A stretch of DNA of 6,053 nucleotides, taken from NCBI GenBank assembly GCA_001067655.1, contig JUNU01000226.1:1-6053 (forward strand), read 5' to 3'. The notes beneath the pieces were generated by a model, which made no database searches, was not told the DNA's origin, and saw only the letters and a list, made by a program, of their open reading frames with translations. The position numbers and the translations under genes were made by a program. Position 1 is the stretch's first letter, and every line of letters begins with the position of its first letter. Shown here in pieces: positions 4,721 through 6,053 of the stretch. Source of the DNA: Neisseria lactamica (lineage in GTDB: Bacteria; Pseudomonadota; Gammaproteobacteria; Burkholderiales; Neisseriaceae).

Positions 4721-5844
4721 GATGATTCCTTTGATTGAGTATGGAAGGGGCTTCCTTTCGGACAATCAGAATGGTCAAACGTTCGCAACGTTTGCAACAC
4801 CAGCGGCAGCGAAACCGTTTGACGGTTGTGTGCAGAAAGGTAGGCGGCGTTAATCAGCTCCAGCGATTTCAAGCCTTCGCGCCCGTCGACAACAGGCTCG
4901 GCCTTGCCGCGCAACACATCGACAACATTCCGATAATACAGCGGATGCCCGAAACCGTACACCGACGTGGTTTCGTAATTGGCGGTTTTGACCTGTTCGT
5001 CGTAATCGCGCTCGTCGGCAAAATTCCATTCCTGAATTTCGTTCACCGCCATGCCGCCGATGCGTACCGTGCCGGTTTCGCCCAAAATGGTAATCGAGCC
5101 TTCGAGGTTTTTCGGATAAGTACACATGGTCACTGCCATCGAACCGAGTGTGCCATCGCGCCAACGGAGGTTCATCACGCCTGTGTCTTCGGCTTCAATT
5201 TTGCGGTGGGTCGCAATCATCGCCTGCACTTCCGCCACCGGGCCGATGAGCCATTCCATCAAATCGACGTAGTGGCTGGCTTGGTTCATGAACGCGCCGC
5301 CGTCCAGCTTCCAAGTGCCGCGCCAACCGCCTCCTTGCTCGTAATACGACTGCGGGCGCGTCCAAAAAACATTCAAATGCACCATATAGATTTTGCCGAA
5401 GCGTTGTTCCGTGACCGCACGTTTGAGCAGTTGCAGCGTGGCGTTCAGACGGTTTTGTTTCACGACAAACAAGCGTTTGCCCGCTTTGTCGGCGGCTTGA
5501 ACCATGCGTTCGCCATCGGCAAAGCAGGTTGCCATTGGTTTTTCGGTGACGACGTGAAAACTCGCTTCCAATGCCTCAACCGCCTGCTCGGGATGCAAAC
5601 CGGACGGCGTGGTGATGACGATTACGTCGGCATCGGTTTCTGCCAGCATTTCCGTATAGCGGGCATAGCCTTTCGCGCCGGTGCGCTTGACCGCCGCCTC
5701 AAGCGCGGCAGGATCAATGTCGCACACGGCAACGAGTTCGCAATCTTCTTGCAACACTTCAAACGAGCCGAAATGGTTGTTGGAAATACGGCCGCAGCCG
5801 ACTAAGGCGAATTTGATTTTGCGGTTTTGAATGGTTTCAGACAT
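4717..5844 (-). CDS. Gfo/Idh/MocA-family NAD(P)-dependent oxidoreductase, WlbA-like
   Basis: The protein has 375 residues in two domains. Residues about 9-130 form a Rossmann fold: FALVGCGRIS (12-21, the GxGxxS-type nucleotide motif), VCDIDP (40-45, acidic residue for the NAD ribose), TTPSGLHP (78-85) and the hallmark EKP (101-103, with the conserved Lys102). The rest is the alpha/beta substrate domain, with GGAFMNQASHYVDLMEWLIGPV (182-203) carrying the usual Asn187, His191 and Asp194. The GCGRIS...HFGS start and the NQ..HYVD block resemble WlbA/WbpB-type dehydrogenases that oxidise UDP-GlcNAc-uronic acid at C3 for surface polysaccharides. No sugar-nucleotide partner gene is in the window, so a different polyol or sugar substrate is possible. 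About 25 residues after position 350 look like a poorly conserved tail. No Shine-Dalgarno is visible at the ATG. The gene leads an operon with the nitroreductase, overlapping it by 4 bases. Confidence 0.88.
   Translation of the reverse strand: MSETIQNRKIKFALVGCGRISNNHFGSFEVLQEDCELVAVCDIDPAALEAAVKRTGAKGYARYTEMLAETDADVIVITTPSGLHPEQAVEALEASFHVVTEKPMATCFADGERMVQAADKAGKRLFVVKQNRLNATLQLLKRAVTEQRFGKIYMVHLNVFWTRPQSYYEQGGGWRGTWKLDGGAFMNQASHYVDLMEWLIGPVAEVQAMIATHRKIEAEDTGVMNLRWRDGTLGSMAVTMCTYPKNLEGSITILGETGTVRIGGMAVNEIQEWNFADERDYDEQVKTANYETTSVYGFGHPLYYRNVVDVLRGKAEPVVDGREGLKSLELINAAYLSAHNRQTVSLPLVLQTLRTFDHSDCPKGSPFHTQSKESS
4726..4732 (-). promoter_or_regulatory. Ribosome binding site of the nitroreductase gene
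   Basis: AAAGGAA on the minus strand ends 5 nt before the ATG at 4720. It lies inside the last codons of the upstream gene. This decides the start codon of the nitroreductase in favour of 4720. Confidence 0.75.
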
Positions 5845-5845
5845 T

Positions 5846-5857
5846 TTCAGACGACGT
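5846..5857 (-). repeat. DNA uptake sequence variant (11 of 12) in the oxidoreductase leader
   Basis: The minus strand reads ACGTCGTCTGAA, one base from AGGTCGTCTGAA. It ends one base before the start codon and occupies the place where a Shine-Dalgarno would be. The first codons (ATGTCTGAAACC) repeat the GTCTGAAA core again, giving a direct repeat GTCTGAAA-AT-GTCTGAAA. Confidence 0.65.
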
Positions 5858-5882
5858 ATATAGTTATAAAAAACGGAAAAAG

Positions 5883-5888
5883 ATTATA
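5883..5888 (-). promoter_or_regulatory. Candidate -10 box (TATAAT) for the oxidoreductase-nitroreductase operon
   Basis: A perfect TATAAT lies on the minus strand 38 nt upstream of the start codon. At 16-18 nt spacing I find no good -35 (TATCGG at 5911-5906 is weak), and there is no extended TG. An activator or an AT-rich upstream region might compensate. A second AT-rich run (TATAACTATATA) lies closer to the gene. Confidence 0.4.
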
Positions 5889-6002
5889 GAGAAATCAGCC
5901 CTCAACCGATACCTAAAATCATGAAAAATTTGACGAAGCGGCAGGATATGGGTTTGCTTTTCGCCGTCTCGCCTTCTTTTCAAACGCATGAAGGAATGAA
6001 GT

Positions 6003-6053
6003 TATAGTGGATTAACAAAAATCAGGACAAGGCGACGAAGCCGCAGACAGTAC
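6003..6053. mobile_element. Correia element (CREE/NEMIS), left-hand part, cut by window edge
   Basis: It begins with the classical terminal repeat TATAGTGGATTAACAAAA and continues with the family's inner segment AAGGCGACGAAGCCGCAGAC, then GTAC-type sequence at the window end. Its orientation is the same as that of the element at 1-89: this is the left end, and that one is the right end. The stretch between it and the operon promoter region (5889-6002) contains no gene I can support. Confidence 0.92.

Noticed and set aside
4721..4765. Longer nitroreductase start at 4765, adding 15 residues
   Set aside because: The codon is TTG with no good ribosome site. The ATG at 4720 has AAGGAA at proper distance, overlaps the upstream stop as ATGA and begins where the family homology begins.
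5444..5453. Possible meningococcal-type uptake sequence inside the oxidoreductase gene
   Set aside because: The minus strand reads ACCGTCTGAA, lacking the G of GCCGTCTGAA. It is a single degenerate match within coding sequence, so likely chance.
4735..5805. Long plus-strand open frame opposite the oxidoreductase
   Set aside because: It is a low-complexity shadow of the Gfo/Idh/MocA gene with no recognisable motif. The minus-strand frame has the complete Rossmann and EKP signatures.
5921..6007. 28-codon plus-strand ORF (MKNLTKRQDMG...) ending in the CREE TATAG
   Set aside because: It has no ribosome site and is very short, and its stop is supplied by the repeat. It could be the stump of an interrupted gene, but nothing supports this.
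1..6053. CRISPR array, tRNA or rRNA genes
   Set aside because: I see no regularly spaced repeats beyond the single 20-bp tandem pair, and no cloverleaf or rRNA-like conserved stretch on either strand.

Overview
The window reads as commensal Neisseria chromosome, most likely from the N. mucosa / N. sicca / N. macacae group. Two signals support this. Copies of AGGTCGTCTGAA, the DNA-uptake-sequence dialect I recall for that group, sit in the gene-end stem-loops in place of the ATGCCGTCTGAA of meningococci and gonococci. Both ends of the window also lie inside Correia repeat enclosed elements (CREE/NEMIS), a Neisseria-specific short mobile repeat. The species assignment is an inference from these repeats and not from a database match.

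Layout, left to right. Positions 1-89 are the right-hand part of a CREE. Next comes trkH (125-1582, +), the membrane subunit of a Trk potassium uptake system, ended by a perfect uptake-sequence stem-loop. An intergenic stretch with a perfect 20-bp tandem duplication (1641-1680) leads into an MFS transporter gene (1760-3079, +). This transporter has sugar-porter/NaiP-like motifs and is followed by a decayed copy of the same kind of stem-loop. A small AT-richer gene for an unrecognised exported protein follows (3255-3707, +). Behind it lies a remnant of a second copy of the MFS 3' end (about 3796-3948), closed by an intact uptake-sequence stem-loop shared with the convergent genes to the right.

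On the minus strand, a two-gene operon runs leftward. A Gfo/Idh/MocA-family NAD-dependent oxidoreductase (5844-4717), resembling WlbA-type UDP-sugar dehydrogenases, overlaps an NfsB-like flavin nitroreductase (4720-4061) by an ATGA stop/start. A TATAAT box lies upstream of the first gene. The last 51 bases are the left-hand part of a second CREE in the same orientation as the first.

The core genes are ordinary: K+ uptake, solute transport and two flavin/nicotinamide oxidoreductases. The part most worth attention is 3080-3948, where an orphan secreted-protein gene sits between the complete MFS gene and a diverged second copy of its 3' end. That pattern suggests DNA gained by transformation and recombination, or replacement of most of a second MFS gene.
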